DNA from: Bacillus sp. SLBN-46
Lineage (GTDB): Bacteria; Bacillota; Bacilli; Bacillales; Cytobacillaceae
DNA: 64,000 nucleotides
Direction: 5' to 3'
Assembly: GCF_031453555.1 (NCBI RefSeq)
Contig: NZ_JAVIZM010000001.1
Coordinates: forward strand, 1,619,001-1,683,000
Positions 44,570 through 53,699 of the stretch are shown here, piece after piece (positions within the stretch are counted from its first letter, which is position 1; each line of letters opens with the position of its first letter). The position numbers were made by a program, and so were the translations under genes. The notes beneath the pieces were generated by a model. That model saw nothing but the letters and a program-made list of their open reading frames with translations. It was not told where the DNA came from and searched no databases.

Positions 44570-45829
44570 CTATTTCCCTTGATAAAAATCATAACCATCC
44601 ACATTTTTAATCCATACCCGAGCGTTTTCCCCATTTTGATCGGCAATCCATAAATCTCTTTGTGTTTCAGCCAAATCCTTTTTCCTGACCCAGGTTAATT
44701 TACGGGCAGAAGGAAGATAAATAGGGTGGTAATCACCAAACCCCTTTGGTGGTAAGGTCAATTGCAACTGTGTTTCATCACCCATTTTTATTAAAAATAA
44801 AGAAGGGTCGGGCCTCTGCTTAGGGTCGTTTGACCACTCGCTCTCTTTAACCCTTGAGACAACTACTGACTGATCATCTCTCCATGTAAAACCTAACTCT
44901 GCAAAGTGAGGGGGAGTTAAGCTGATTGACTTGAAAGCCGGAAGTTCCGTGACCTTCATTTTTTTATTCTTAAAACCCATAACAATTCTTCCCCCACCCG
45001 CAATATAACCTAACCGATTTTGATGGAAGGCCCACTTAGGGGAATTTACTTCCCAAATAATTTCATCTAAAACCTCGAAGGTTTGTCCATCAGATGAGAT
45101 CACACACATCATATTGCTGTCCATTGACCAGGATGCAGTAGGGCTGACCATAAAAGAAATCCACTTTCCATCAGGGGAAAACTGAAAACTAGTTGCATCA
45201 ATGGCAAGCAAGCTAATATTCCCTTTTTTTAATTCACTTGGAATGGTGTACAATTTTTTCACATTTTTTGTTAGACTCGTGATTTTTGTAAAATCTTGAT
45301 CAAGTCCGATTTTGTAAAGAACAGGATTTGTCCAGCCATCGGGTCTTAGTGAAGCGCCTGAGGCGGTGATAAAGGCCCTTCCATCGGGGAACCAATTATA
45401 ATCTCCTACACCTAACGCAATATTATAAAACTGATCCAGGTTGGAGATATTTAAGACACCACCACTTTTGAAGGCTAGGATATCCTCAACCGGTGACCAT
45501 TTTGGGTTTGAACCGTCATAAGTAATCCGTTTGTGTTTTCTTGTCTCTAAACTATACACCCAAATCTCAGTTTGTGACTCTAAGTTCGGACTAAGTTTCT
45601 CTTTTGGTTCTACACCATAAACAATCCACTTTCCATCGTGCGACCACTGGGGTGGCTCGTTAAACTTGGTAGGCTTGTTTGTGATTTTTTCTTCCCTGCC
45701 ATTCATTTTCGTCCAAAGAAAGCCATCTCTAACAAATGCCACTTTTACCTTTTCAGGTTCAGGTTTCGCTATTGCTAGATTAGGAAGTAATAATAGGAAA
45801 ATTAATATAAGACAAAACTTTTTCTTCAT
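44570..45829 (-). CDS. Secreted TolB/WD40-like beta-propeller protein
   Basis: 419 residues with a signal peptide (MKKKFCLILIFLLLLPNLAIA). Repeated propeller motifs such as PPQWSHDGKWIVYG, SNPKWSPVEDILAF, SFQFSPDGKWISFM and SPKWAFHQNRLGYI are spaced along the protein. No catalytic domain. Function unknown; likely extracytoplasmic ligand or surface interaction. Monocistronic. Confidence 0.8.
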   Translation of the reverse strand: MKKKFCLILIFLLLLPNLAIAKPEPEKVKVAFVRDGFLWTKMNGREEKITNKPTKFNEPPQWSHDGKWIVYGVEPKEKLSPNLESQTEIWVYSLETRKHKRITYDGSNPKWSPVEDILAFKSGGVLNISNLDQFYNIALGVGDYNWFPDGRAFITASGASLRPDGWTNPVLYKIGLDQDFTKITSLTKNVKKLYTIPSELKKGNISLLAIDATSFQFSPDGKWISFMVSPTASWSMDSNMMCVISSDGQTFEVLDEIIWEVNSPKWAFHQNRLGYIAGGGRIVMGFKNKKMKVTELPAFKSISLTPPHFAELGFTWRDDQSVVVSRVKESEWSNDPKQRPDPSLFLIKMGDETQLQLTLPPKGFGDYHPIYLPSARKLTWVRKKDLAETQRDLWIADQNGENARVWIKNVDGYDFYQGK

Positions 45830-45984
45830 CCCTTCACCTCTTAAGAAAGTCCTTCAATTATTGTTCACAAGATGGGAAGAATTATCAAATTCAAAAAGTT
45901 TTTAAAAAATAAGTAACTGGGTATAACAATGGGTATCTTAATAATATTTACTTGCGAATGTTATTCTTACAAGGGGGAATTGCC

Positions 45985-46791
45985 ATGAGACTTACGCACG
46001 AGCAGGCAATTGAATTACACGGCTTTAATAATTTGACGAAGTCACTAAGCTTTAATATGTATGATATTTGTTATACAAGAACAAAGGATGAGCGTGAAGC
46101 CTATTTGAAATATATTGATGAACAATATAGTGGAGAGAGGCTAGAGTCTATTTTAAAGCATGTTTCCGATATCATTGGTGCCCACGTATTAAATGTAGCC
46201 AGCCAGGATTTTGAACCTGCAGGAGCGAGTGTAACGTTACTGGTTTCAGAGGGACCGGTTACGAATGCACCTTCTGAATCATTCGAGGAATCACCGGGGC
46301 CTCTTCCAGAATCGGTAGTGATGCAGCTAGATAAGAGTCATATTACGGTTCATACATACCCGGAATTCCATCCAGATGAAGGAATTAGTACCTTTAGAGC
46401 GGATATTGATGTTTCCACGTGTGGGGAGATCTCACCGCTTAAGGCGCTTCACTATTTAATCCGTGCATTCGAAACGGATGTTATGACCATTGATTACCGT
46501 GTACGTGGATTTACTCGGGATAAAACTGGGCATAAGCTGTTTATTGACCATGAAATCAACTCGATTCAAAATTACATTCCTGAAGATGTCGGTGAGTTAT
46601 TCGATATGATTGATGTCAACGTTTATCAAGAAAACATCTTCCATACCAAATGTAAGCTGAGGGAATTTGATTTAAATAATTATTTGTTCGGCTATACAAA
46701 AGAAAAGTTATCCCCTGATGAACATATTGAAATCACTGAAAGACTTAAGCTGGAAATGGATGAGATTTTTTATGGGAAAAACATGGTATAA
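45985..46791 (+). CDS. speD: SpeD, S-adenosylmethionine decarboxylase proenzyme (E. coli-like class)
   Basis: Pyruvoyl enzyme that decarboxylates SAM for spermidine synthesis. 268 residues, longer than the about 126-residue SpeD of B. subtilis. The self-cleavage site is [13 protein letters not shown] (Ser becomes pyruvoyl), followed by [19 protein letters not shown], typical of the gammaproteobacterial-type subclass. Start ATG 45985 with AAGGGGGAA upstream. No speE lies nearby. Confidence 0.92.
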   Translation: MRLTHEQAIELHGFNNLTKSLSFNMYDICYTRTKDEREAYLKYIDEQYSGERLESILKHVSDIIGAHVLNVASQDFEPAGASVTLLVSEGPVTNAPSESFEESPGPLPESVVMQLDKSHITVHTYPEFHPDEGISTFRADIDVSTCGEISPLKALHYLIRAFETDVMTIDYRVRGFTRDKTGHKLFIDHEINSIQNYIPEDVGELFDMIDVNVYQENIFHTKCKLREFDLNNYLFGYTKEKLSPDEHIEITERLKLEMDEIFYGKNMV

Positions 46792-46792
46792 C

Positions 46793-46819
46793 AAAAAAGC
46801 TCGGGTTTACCGAGCTTTT
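46793..46819. terminator. Bidirectional terminator speD / AAA ATPase
   Basis: AAAAAGCTCGG / CCGAGCTTTTT 11-bp stem with a five-base loop. Confidence 0.9.
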
Positions 46820-46825
46820 TGCGTT

Positions 46826-47571
46826 TTAATTATCTAGTAAATGATGCAACATACGATTTTTATCGTCAAAGAACTGCTTCATAATCCTGTAATGGTTGGT
46901 TTCTTCAAGCTTACTTTCTATTAAACCCTCATCTGTAAATTCAAAAATTTTTGCATGGGGATAGGCCATGATGATCGGTGAATGGGTAGCAATGATAAAC
47001 TGGGAATGTTCATTGACTAAATCATGGATCCTCGTTAACATCGACATCTGCCGCAAAGGGGAGAGGGCCGCTTCAGGTTCATCTAAAATATAGATGCCAT
47101 TTCCCCTAAAACGATGAAGAAACGTGGCAAAGAAGGCCTCACCATGTGATTGCTCATGTAGGGAAACGCCGCCGAAAGAATCAATGACTTTACGACCGCC
47201 GCCTCCCTTATCAAGCTCTTCAATGTTTGAAGCTACATTATAAAAACTTTCCGCTCTAAGGAAAAATCCATCTTGAGGTTTCTCTACACCTTTGATTACC
47301 TTCAAATGCTCAGCTAACGAAGAGTGAGAATCATAGGTGGAGAAATTAAAATTAAAGGATCCACCTCTGGATTAAACCCTAATGCAACTGCAATTGCCTC
47401 CAATAAAGTGGATTTACCCATTCCATTTTCACCAATAAGGAACGTAACATTAGGATGAAACACGAGCTCATCTAGAGTCTTAATAGCTGTCAGATTAAAA
47501 GGATATTTGTTAAAAGAGGGAATTTCCTCCCTTTTTAAATGGATCCTTCGTAAGTATTGGAAATTTAACAT
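46826..47571 (-). pseudogene. AAA/ABC-type ATPase, frameshifted
   Basis: The natural start is ATG 47571 (GAGG upstream). Walker A GENGMGKST is near residue 49, Walker B YILDEPEAALS and the H-loop ATHSPIIMAYP lie in the second half. After NPE the frame ends early at TAG near 47314, while the sequence continues in another frame as GGSFNFNFSTYDSHSSLAEHL. One G is missing from an expected GGG at about 47364-47366; total length 746 bp is one short of 249 codons. Family: small SMC-like predicted ATPases, function unknown. Real lesion or read error. Confidence 0.8.
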
Positions 47572-47706
47572 ATTACTACCTCGAAAGTACTCTATTTGAA
47601 GAATATTGTATCTTTCATAGCTTAAAGAAAATAGGTAGTAAATCATTTGGCATATTTTAACAGCTTATCCCATACATTGAAGTGAATTAAGTATGGGGGG
47701 ATGTCT

Positions 47707-48132
47707 ATGCAATTTTATTATGGGCAACAAATGCCTTTACGTATCTTGGATGAAGCAGAATTTTGGAAGCACCAGGAAGAGGAGCATACGGTTGTGATTC
47801 GTGAGCTAGTTTCTGGACTGGAACAGGAATTTGTTGATGCACTTAAAAAATGGGAAGCTGCTCTTGGAGAAACGCATCAGCAGGTGGTCCGTTATATAGA
47901 GTCAGTCATCCGTTCGGGCTATCAGGTTTCAGACCAATTGTATCAGCATGTGCTTCAGTTGGTTTCTTATTGTTTAGATCAGAGTCTATCATTTATAAAA
48001 CTATGCGAGCAAATTAAAACACACAGTGCAGCCGTCAGCAGTAACCCAACTGCAAAGGTGGTATTAAACCATATCATTCGTGAATCAGAATACTTCGTTG
48101 GAATTGCTCAAGCGCTCCTTTATAACCAATAA
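47707..48132 (+). CDS. DUF2935-like helical protein
   Basis: About 141 residues, all-helical, MQFYYGQQMPLRILDEAEFWKHQ..., with a conserved EEEHTVVIREL pattern that I associate with DUF2935 (two hemerythrin-like helical repeats); this is only one repeat long. ATG 47707 has GGGGGG six bases upstream; ATG 47701 is too close to it. Function unknown. Confidence 0.6.
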   Translation: MQFYYGQQMPLRILDEAEFWKHQEEEHTVVIRELVSGLEQEFVDALKKWEAALGETHQQVVRYIESVIRSGYQVSDQLYQHVLQLVSYCLDQSLSFIKLCEQIKTHSAAVSSNPTAKVVLNHIIRESEYFVGIAQALLYNQ

Positions 48133-48186
48133 TTTAACTTGGTGTCTTTACAAAAAGTAGAGTCACCATATTTATTTTAATAGAAC

Positions 48187-48214
48187 TTGACGCGAAACCA
48201 AAAGGTGTTATATT
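48187..48214 (+). promoter_or_regulatory. Promoter of the SRPBCC-ArsR operon
   Basis: TTGACG at 48187, 16-base spacer, TATATT at 48209. The spacer contains operator half AACCAAAAGG. Confidence 0.65.
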
Positions 48215-48237
48215 ATTTGATATGTAACCAAATGGTT
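48196..48237. promoter_or_regulatory. Double ArsR-type operator
   Basis: Two related sites, AACCAAAAGGTG (48196) and AACCAAATGGTT (48226, near-perfect palindrome), 30 bases apart and flanking the -10. The arrangement suits cooperative autorepression by the ArsR protein encoded downstream. Confidence 0.65.
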
Positions 48238-48298
48238 TCGTATTAAAATGACCAATAAATGAAACATTAAACATAGCTCAATTTTAGGAGGAAGTCTA

Positions 48299-48724
48299 AT
48301 GACAAATGAAGCACAACCAAAATTAGAAGATATCAAATACACGGAAGTATACAATGCACCAATTGATAAAGTTTGGAATGCAGTAGCTACCGCAGAAGGG
48401 CTTTCCGGCTGGTTCATGCCAAATGATCTGAAGGCTGTTGAAGGTCATGAATTTCATATTAACGCAGGCCAATTTGGTATGTCTCCATGTAAGGTGACAC
48501 AAGTGGATCCGCCAAACCGCCTCTCTTTTAATTGGGGGAAGGATTGGACACTAACGTTTGAATTAAAGGCTCTAGAGGATAAAACAGAATTAACACTAAT
48601 CCATGGTGGTTGGGATGTTAATAAGGTTACTGAGTTTGGTGCTCCACATACACCAATTAGAGACAACATGAATCAAGGCTGGGCAGGGCTTGTTAAAAAA
48701 TTACAAGGATATGTTGAGGCTTAG
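48299..48724 (+). CDS. SRPBCC domain protein (AHSA1-like)
   Basis: 141 residues of the START/Bet v1 fold: YNAPIDKVWNAVATAEGLSGWF, RLSFNWGKDWTLTFELK, and WAGLVKKLQGYVEA at the end. Binds hydrophobic ligands by family; often paired with an ArsR regulator as here. ATG with TAGGAGGAAG upstream. Next gene begins right after its stop. Confidence 0.88.
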   Translation: MTNEAQPKLEDIKYTEVYNAPIDKVWNAVATAEGLSGWFMPNDLKAVEGHEFHINAGQFGMSPCKVTQVDPPNRLSFNWGKDWTLTFELKALEDKTELTLIHGGWDVNKVTEFGAPHTPIRDNMNQGWAGLVKKLQGYVEA

Positions 48725-49054
48725 ATGGTCGCTGCTTCTGCTAAGCATGATGTTTTCCAAGCGATTGCTGACCCAACCCGACGTAGTTTATTAAAGCTTC
48801 TGAGTAACCAAGAGATGCCTGTCACAGCAATCAGTGAACAATTTCCGATTAGCCGTACGGCAGTATCTAAGCATTTACGCGTATTAGCAGATGCAGGATT
48901 GGTTAAAGAACGGAAAGTCGGCAGAGAAACTCGGTACAAGCTCGAGCCTGAACCTTTAATGGAATTAAAAGATTGGCTGCAGTTTTTTGAATTATTCTGG
49001 GAAAATAAGCTAACTGCACTTAGACTCTTTGTTGAGTCGGATGAGACAAAGTAA
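48725..49054 (+). CDS. ArsR-family winged-helix repressor (SdpR-like)
   Basis: 109 residues. Helix-turn-helix ISEQFPISRTAVSKHLRVLADAGLV, wing KVGRETRYKLEP. No metal-binding Cys motif (ELCVCDL is absent), so it is probably not a metal sensor. Start ATG abuts the previous stop; GAGG lies just upstream. Probably represses its own operon. Confidence 0.88.
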   Translation: MVAASAKHDVFQAIADPTRRSLLKLLSNQEMPVTAISEQFPISRTAVSKHLRVLADAGLVKERKVGRETRYKLEPEPLMELKDWLQFFELFWENKLTALRLFVESDETK

Positions 49055-49065
49055 ATCTGTAATAC

Positions 49066-49104
49066 AAAAAAGTGATACCCAAATTTTTCGGGTATCACTT
49101 TTTT
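49066..49104. terminator. Bidirectional terminator arsR / permease
   Basis: AAAAAAGTGATACCC / GGGTATCACTTTTTT 15-bp stem, nine-base loop. Confidence 0.92.
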
Positions 49105-49105
49105 G

Positions 49106-50449
49106 TTATTTGGAACCTGTTTTCCTAACAAGTAGAGAAAGAACAACTAGCACACCAACTGTCACAAGTGCTACGGACGAACCAATCAGGTTGCTTGGGC
49201 TTGTTAAGAACCCAATAAAAATAACACTTAAGCTAACAATAGCGAAAATCGTTGTATACGGAAACCCTTTTACCTGAAAATGTGGTTTTTCTTTGTAAGT
49301 AGGACGTAACTTCAATTGTGCTGCACAAATACAAATCCAAATTAACATAATGGTAAAACCAGGAATCGTCATAAGGTAATTAATAATTTTACCTGGAGTA
49401 ATATAGGCTAAATAAACTCCAGCCAAAATACACACAGTTGTGATCATGATTCCTACTAACGGAATGCCTTTTTTAGATGTCTTTGCCAATCCTTTTGGTG
49501 CAACGCCACTTTGAGCCATTGAAAATAGTGTTCTAGATGTAGCATAAATCCCTGAATTGGCTGCTGAAAGTACAGCTGTCATGAGCACAAAATTCATGAT
49601 GTGTGCAGCCCCTGGTAACCCAGTAGTACTGAAAACTTGTACAAATGGACTATCGACGCTAGATACCTTATTCCAAGGCATAATCCCACAAATAATAAGG
49701 ATCGGTAAAACGTAAAAAATAATAACCCGCCATACTGCCCCTTTAATAATTTTAGGCAATACTTTGTCAGCATCCTTTGTCTCAGTAACAGCGACCCCAA
49801 TTAATTCTGCTCCGCCGTATGAAAACATTACGACCAAAAAGGCACTCAGCATTCCGCTGACTCCATGAGGGAAAAATCCTCCGTGCCCAGTGTAGTTTGA
49901 AATAGGGTTTTCGACATCACTAGGAATGAAACCAAGTATTAGTAAGAATCCTAAAACGATAAAGGCCACTAATGCAAGAATCTTAATTCCAGCGAACCAG
50001 AATTCCATTTCTCCATAATATTTTACTTGAAATAAGTTTATTCCAATAATGACAAATGCACAAATTAAGCTTAAAAGCCATAATGGGGTATCTGGAAACC
50101 AAAATTGGAGGAAACTTCCTGCAGCAAGTAGTTCTACTACTGTAACCAGGATCCAGTTAATCCAATAAAGCCAGCCCACGATAAAGGAAACGCGAAAACC
50201 AAATGCTTTATTAACTAAATGTTGAACATTGAAATTAGGAAACGCAAGAGCCATTTCCCCCAAGGCTGCCATAACAATAAATAATAGTAAGCCGCCAATT
50301 AAATAGGTAAACACAACACTAGGTCCAGCAATATTTAAGGTGTCAGAGCTGCCTTTAAAAATCCCTGTTCCAATCATCCCTGCCAAGGCAATAAATTGAA
50401 CATGCCTCGGTAAGAGACCTTTCTTTAAGTTCTGCTGATTATTCTCCAT
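49106..50449 (-). CDS. APC-superfamily amino acid permease
   Basis: 447 residues, twelve membrane spans. N-terminal substrate region FIALAGMIGTGIFKGSSDTL and the conserved FSYGGAELIGVAVTETKD are typical of the AAT/GABA-permease branch; substrate not known. ATG with GTAGGT-like site upstream; divergent context is ytzE. Ends at the shared terminator. Confidence 0.87.
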   Translation of the reverse strand: MENNQQNLKKGLLPRHVQFIALAGMIGTGIFKGSSDTLNIAGPSVVFTYLIGGLLLFIVMAALGEMALAFPNFNVQHLVNKAFGFRVSFIVGWLYWINWILVTVVELLAAGSFLQFWFPDTPLWLLSLICAFVIIGINLFQVKYYGEMEFWFAGIKILALVAFIVLGFLLILGFIPSDVENPISNYTGHGGFFPHGVSGMLSAFLVVMFSYGGAELIGVAVTETKDADKVLPKIIKGAVWRVIIFYVLPILIICGIMPWNKVSSVDSPFVQVFSTTGLPGAAHIMNFVLMTAVLSAANSGIYATSRTLFSMAQSGVAPKGLAKTSKKGIPLVGIMITTVCILAGVYLAYITPGKIINYLMTIPGFTIMLIWICICAAQLKLRPTYKEKPHFQVKGFPYTTIFAIVSLSVIFIGFLTSPSNLIGSSVALVTVGVLVVLSLLVRKTGSK

Positions 50450-50608
50450 GATGAACCTACCAATCTTCTTTTTTGCATAAACGCTTTTAAGTACTAAAGA
50501 ATTTTATATTAATATATCATATTTATTAAAACAGTCAATTAAATTTAGCGAATTTCATAGGTATTCTCTATAAGTATGATAAGAAAAATTGTATTCTAAA
50601 TAAATAAA

Positions 50609-50631
50609 AGCACACGATGTTCTCGTGTGCT
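50609..50631 (-). terminator. Terminator of ytzE
   Basis: AGCACACGA / TCGTGTGCT 9-bp perfect stem; T-rich on the minus strand. Confidence 0.8.
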
Positions 50632-50663
50632 TCCTAGATTAATTTTCTATGGTTTCACTGAGG

Positions 50664-50885
50664 TTAAGATGACATCTTCACTTTCTTCTCTGTTGTTGTC
50701 CATTTTCCGCGGCTTGGGCTAATTACCAAGTCATTATAGGCTAAGACATTTAAATCTCGTTGTATGGTGCGAGGAGTGATACCAAATTCCTCTACAAGTT
50801 CCTGCGTTGAAACAGTGCCTTTATTGCGAATAAACATGTAGATACATTTGATGCGGTTTAACATCCGGTTAGTTGAAGGTTTCAA
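50664..50885 (-). CDS. YtzE-like DeoR-type HTH protein
   Basis: 73 residues. Winged HTH of the DeoR class: NKGTVSTQELVEEFGITPRTIQRDLNVLAYNDLV. Matches B. subtilis YtzE in length and sequence pattern. TTG start at 50885 with GGGAGTGG upstream; the longer frame to 50966 adds sequence that does not look conserved. Target unknown. Confidence 0.82.
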   Translation of the reverse strand: MKPSTNRMLNRIKCIYMFIRNKGTVSTQELVEEFGITPRTIQRDLNVLAYNDLVISPSRGKWTTTEKKVKMSS

Positions 50886-51333
50886 AGAACCACTCCCTAT
50901 CCTTTTTTCAAACCTATGGCAATACCCTGCTACCGACAGCCTCTTTGAAGATTGCTCTTCAATCATATGTAGTTTCTTTTCCGCGCAGACATCTCCTTTT
51001 TTAGGTAGTAGTGAGACTTAGATGTCATACATCTAAGTTTATTGTACCCATAATTTCTGAAAATTTCCACCACTATAGTAAAGTTTACAAAAATATCATC
51101 AAAAATTTACAAAAATCGTCTTTTTTTCCTACCTCCTAATTTATTTTATACTCTAAGGTATGGGGAGTATGGCTGGGTTTATGCTAAGTTTTTTGAATTT
51201 TTAGTTAAAATATATTTATTTATTCTAACATAACGCGTTAAGCAGAAACTTACTTCTTTTTAAAAAGCAAAATTGCTAAGATATTTGAAAAAATGATATT
51301 GTAAAAGAAATAGTATAGAGGGGGGAAAGAATA
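50886..51333. other. Intergenic region ytzE / pepV
   Basis: Contains ACTTAGATG-TCATA-CATCTAAGT (51016-51038), a 9-bp-arm palindrome just downstream of a possible minus-strand promoter (TGGAAA, 17 bases, TACAAT near 51043-51048). The rest is AT-rich and holds no convincing gene; pepV promoter elements are not clear. Confidence 0.55.
51016..51038. promoter_or_regulatory. Palindrome upstream of ytzE
   Basis: Perfect 9-bp arms ACTTAGATG / CATCTAAGT, five-base loop, at the predicted start of transcription of ytzE. Could be an operator or a leader hairpin. Confidence 0.4.
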
Positions 51334-52755
51334 TTGACACAGATTAATTGGATGAACGAAGTAGAAAAAAGAAAAGAAGAACTAATAAAAGACACACAGG
51401 GATTATTACATATTAAAAGCCTGTTAGATGAAGAAAATACATCACCTGAAGCACCACTTGGAAAAGGTGTGAAGGAAGCATTAGACTTCATGCTAAACCT
51501 TGGGGAAAAGGATGGTTTCAGTCCGAAAAACGTGGGCAATTTAGCAGGACATCTGGAATTTGGCTCAGGAGAAGAATTGTTAGGCATTCTTTGCCATGTG
51601 GATGTAGTTCCAGAAGGAGACGGCTGGACAAGTGATCCATTTGGAGCGGAAATCAGAGATGGTAAAATTTTTGCTCGTGGTGCACTTGATGATAAGGGGC
51701 CGACCATGGCAGCCTACTATGCAATGAAAATTGTAAAAGAATTAGGTTTGCCATTGAGTAAACGTGTGCGAATGATTATTGGAACAGATGAAGAAAGCAA
51801 CTGGCGCTGTGTAGACCATTATTTCAAGCATGAAGAAATGCCGACACTTGGGTTTGCGCCTGATGCAGATTTTCCGATTATCAATGCGGAGAAGGGCATT
51901 TCCGATTTCGATATGGTTCAAGAGCAATCTTCCGTTGATACGAATGAAGCCATGATTGAAGTGGAGAGCTTTGTTTCTGGGAAAAGATACAACATGGTTC
52001 CTGATTTAGCAAAAGCGACGATCCTAGTTGAGGAAAACGAAGAAGAAATTGTCCGTCAGTTTACTGATTTCATGACAAAGTACGAGTTAGAGCACAGTCA
52101 ACAACTAGAAGACGGGGTGCTTCACTTAGAAGTAAAAGGTATTTCAGCCCATGGAATGGAGCCTAGAAATGGGAAGAATGCAGGTTTGTTTTTAGCGGAG
52201 TTTCTGTCTAAATTGAATGTAGATGCAAAAGCTTTACATTATTTCCAATTTGTATCCCGCTATTTCTTTGAAGATTCACGTGGGGTGAATCTTGGTGTTG
52301 CTTATTCGGATGACATTTCAGGAGAATTAACCATTAATCCTGGTAAGCTTTCTTACTCAAAAGATACAAATGGAAGAATTGGAATGACGTGCAGATATCC
52401 TGTCACAAATAACATGGAAGAAACAAAGGCGAAATTAGAGGCGCTTTTACAAACGGAAGGATTTGTTCTTGATAACTTCTCAGACTCTAAACCACATCAT
52501 GTCGATGAAAAAGAGTTCCTAATCCAAACGTTGAAAAAGGTGTATGAAGAGCAAACCGGTGAAAAAGCTGAATTAATTGCCATTGGTGGAGGAACGTATG
52601 CCCGTTCGTTAAAGTCCGGTGTTGCCTTTGGACCATTATTTCCAGGACGCCCCGACATTGCCCATCAAAAGGATGAATATATGTATATTGAAGATTTACT
52701 GAAGGCCACAGCCATTTATGCACAAGCAATTTATGAGTTGGCAAAGAGTGAATAG
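51334..52755 (+). CDS. pepV: PepV, M20 dipeptidase
   Basis: 473 residues; two-metal hydrolase of dipeptides, possibly with cell-wall side roles. Metal and catalytic motifs LCHVDVVPEGDGW, GALDDKG, GTDEESNW, DADFP and GGGTYAR. TTG start 51334 with GAGGGGGG upstream. Followed 23 bp later by dat, the same order as in other Bacillus. Confidence 0.93.
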   Translation: MTQINWMNEVEKRKEELIKDTQGLLHIKSLLDEENTSPEAPLGKGVKEALDFMLNLGEKDGFSPKNVGNLAGHLEFGSGEELLGILCHVDVVPEGDGWTSDPFGAEIRDGKIFARGALDDKGPTMAAYYAMKIVKELGLPLSKRVRMIIGTDEESNWRCVDHYFKHEEMPTLGFAPDADFPIINAEKGISDFDMVQEQSSVDTNEAMIEVESFVSGKRYNMVPDLAKATILVEENEEEIVRQFTDFMTKYELEHSQQLEDGVLHLEVKGISAHGMEPRNGKNAGLFLAEFLSKLNVDAKALHYFQFVSRYFFEDSRGVNLGVAYSDDISGELTINPGKLSYSKDTNGRIGMTCRYPVTNNMEETKAKLEALLQTEGFVLDNFSDSKPHHVDEKEFLIQTLKKVYEEQTGEKAELIAIGGGTYARSLKSGVAFGPLFPGRPDIAHQKDEYMYIEDLLKATAIYAQAIYELAKSE

Positions 52756-52778
52756 ATAAACCAAAGGGGACAGGGAGA

Positions 52779-53651
52779 ATGAACTTTGCAATTATAAATG
52801 GAAAATTGGTCAATCGATCGGAAGCAAAGGTAGATATAGAAGACCGCGGCTATCAGTTTGGGGATGGAGTATATGAAGTCATCCGTGTCTATAATGGAAA
52901 AATGTTCACGGTAAAAGAACATTTGGAGCGGTTTGTGAAAAGCGCTGACAGTATTGGGATTACGTTACCTTATTCCATAGATGAATGTACAGCTTTGTTA
53001 GAAGAACTAGTTACAAAAAATAATTTGGTTGAGGGAACCATTTATATGCAAATTACGAGGGGAACTGCTCCGCGTAATCATGTTTTTCCAGCAAAGGATG
53101 TCGTTCCTACACTTGTTGCTTATACGAAAGAAGTGGCACGACCAGTTGAAAGCCTGATGAATGGTGTGAAAACCATTCGTACACAGGATATTCGCTGGCT
53201 TCGTTGTGATATCAAGAGTTTAAATTTATTGGGTAACCTACTAGCCAAACAAAAGGCTGCGGAGCAGGGATGCTTTGAAGCGATTCAATACCGTGGGGAT
53301 CAAGTCACAGAGGGTAGCAGCTCTAATATTTTTATTGTGAAAAACGGTGTGGTTATTACGCATGAATCAAATCATCTTATTTTGAAGGGGATTACTAAAG
53401 ATGTAATCTTACAGATATGCTCCCAAAACAACATTCCATTTGAAGAACGCTCCTTTACCTTGGCTGAACTGGCTGCGGCTGATGAAGTATTCCTGTCTAG
53501 TACGACTTCAGAGGTTATGCCAATTGTTGAAATTGACAAAGATCAGGTTAAGGAGGGTTTACCTGGCCCTATCACAAGAAAGCTACAAGGCTTATTTACT
53601 GAAGAAATAGAGAAGCAGTGTGGTGATTTAAAAGAAAAGATTTCTTCATAA
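52779..53651 (+). CDS. dat: Dat, D-amino acid aminotransferase
   Basis: PLP enzyme of fold type IV, 290 residues, that makes D-Glu or D-Ala from the matching keto acids. PLP Lys lies in RCDIKSLNLLGN near residue 145; phosphate-binding EGSSSNIF and SSTTSEVMP are present. ATG with AGGGAGA upstream. Confidence 0.92.
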   Translation: MNFAIINGKLVNRSEAKVDIEDRGYQFGDGVYEVIRVYNGKMFTVKEHLERFVKSADSIGITLPYSIDECTALLEELVTKNNLVEGTIYMQITRGTAPRNHVFPAKDVVPTLVAYTKEVARPVESLMNGVKTIRTQDIRWLRCDIKSLNLLGNLLAKQKAAEQGCFEAIQYRGDQVTEGSSSNIFIVKNGVVITHESNHLILKGITKDVILQICSQNNIPFEERSFTLAELAAADEVFLSSTTSEVMPIVEIDKDQVKEGLPGPITRKLQGLFTEEIEKQCGDLKEKISS

Positions 53652-53658
53652 CCAAAAT

Positions 53659-53689
53659 GAGAGGCTGACACTTAACGAGTCAGCCTCTC
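53659..53689. terminator. Bidirectional terminator dat / cysK
   Basis: GAGAGGCTGAC / GTCAGCCTCTC 11-bp stem, nine-base loop. Confidence 0.92.
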
Positions 53690-53699
53690 TACTTACTTA

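Noticed and set aside
49029..49277. 82-codon plus-strand frame after arsR
   Set aside because: It crosses the bidirectional terminator and is antisense to the permease gene.
51276..51707. 143-codon minus-strand frame over the start of pepV
   Set aside because: Ser/Pro-rich shadow of the pepV coding strand with no start signals.
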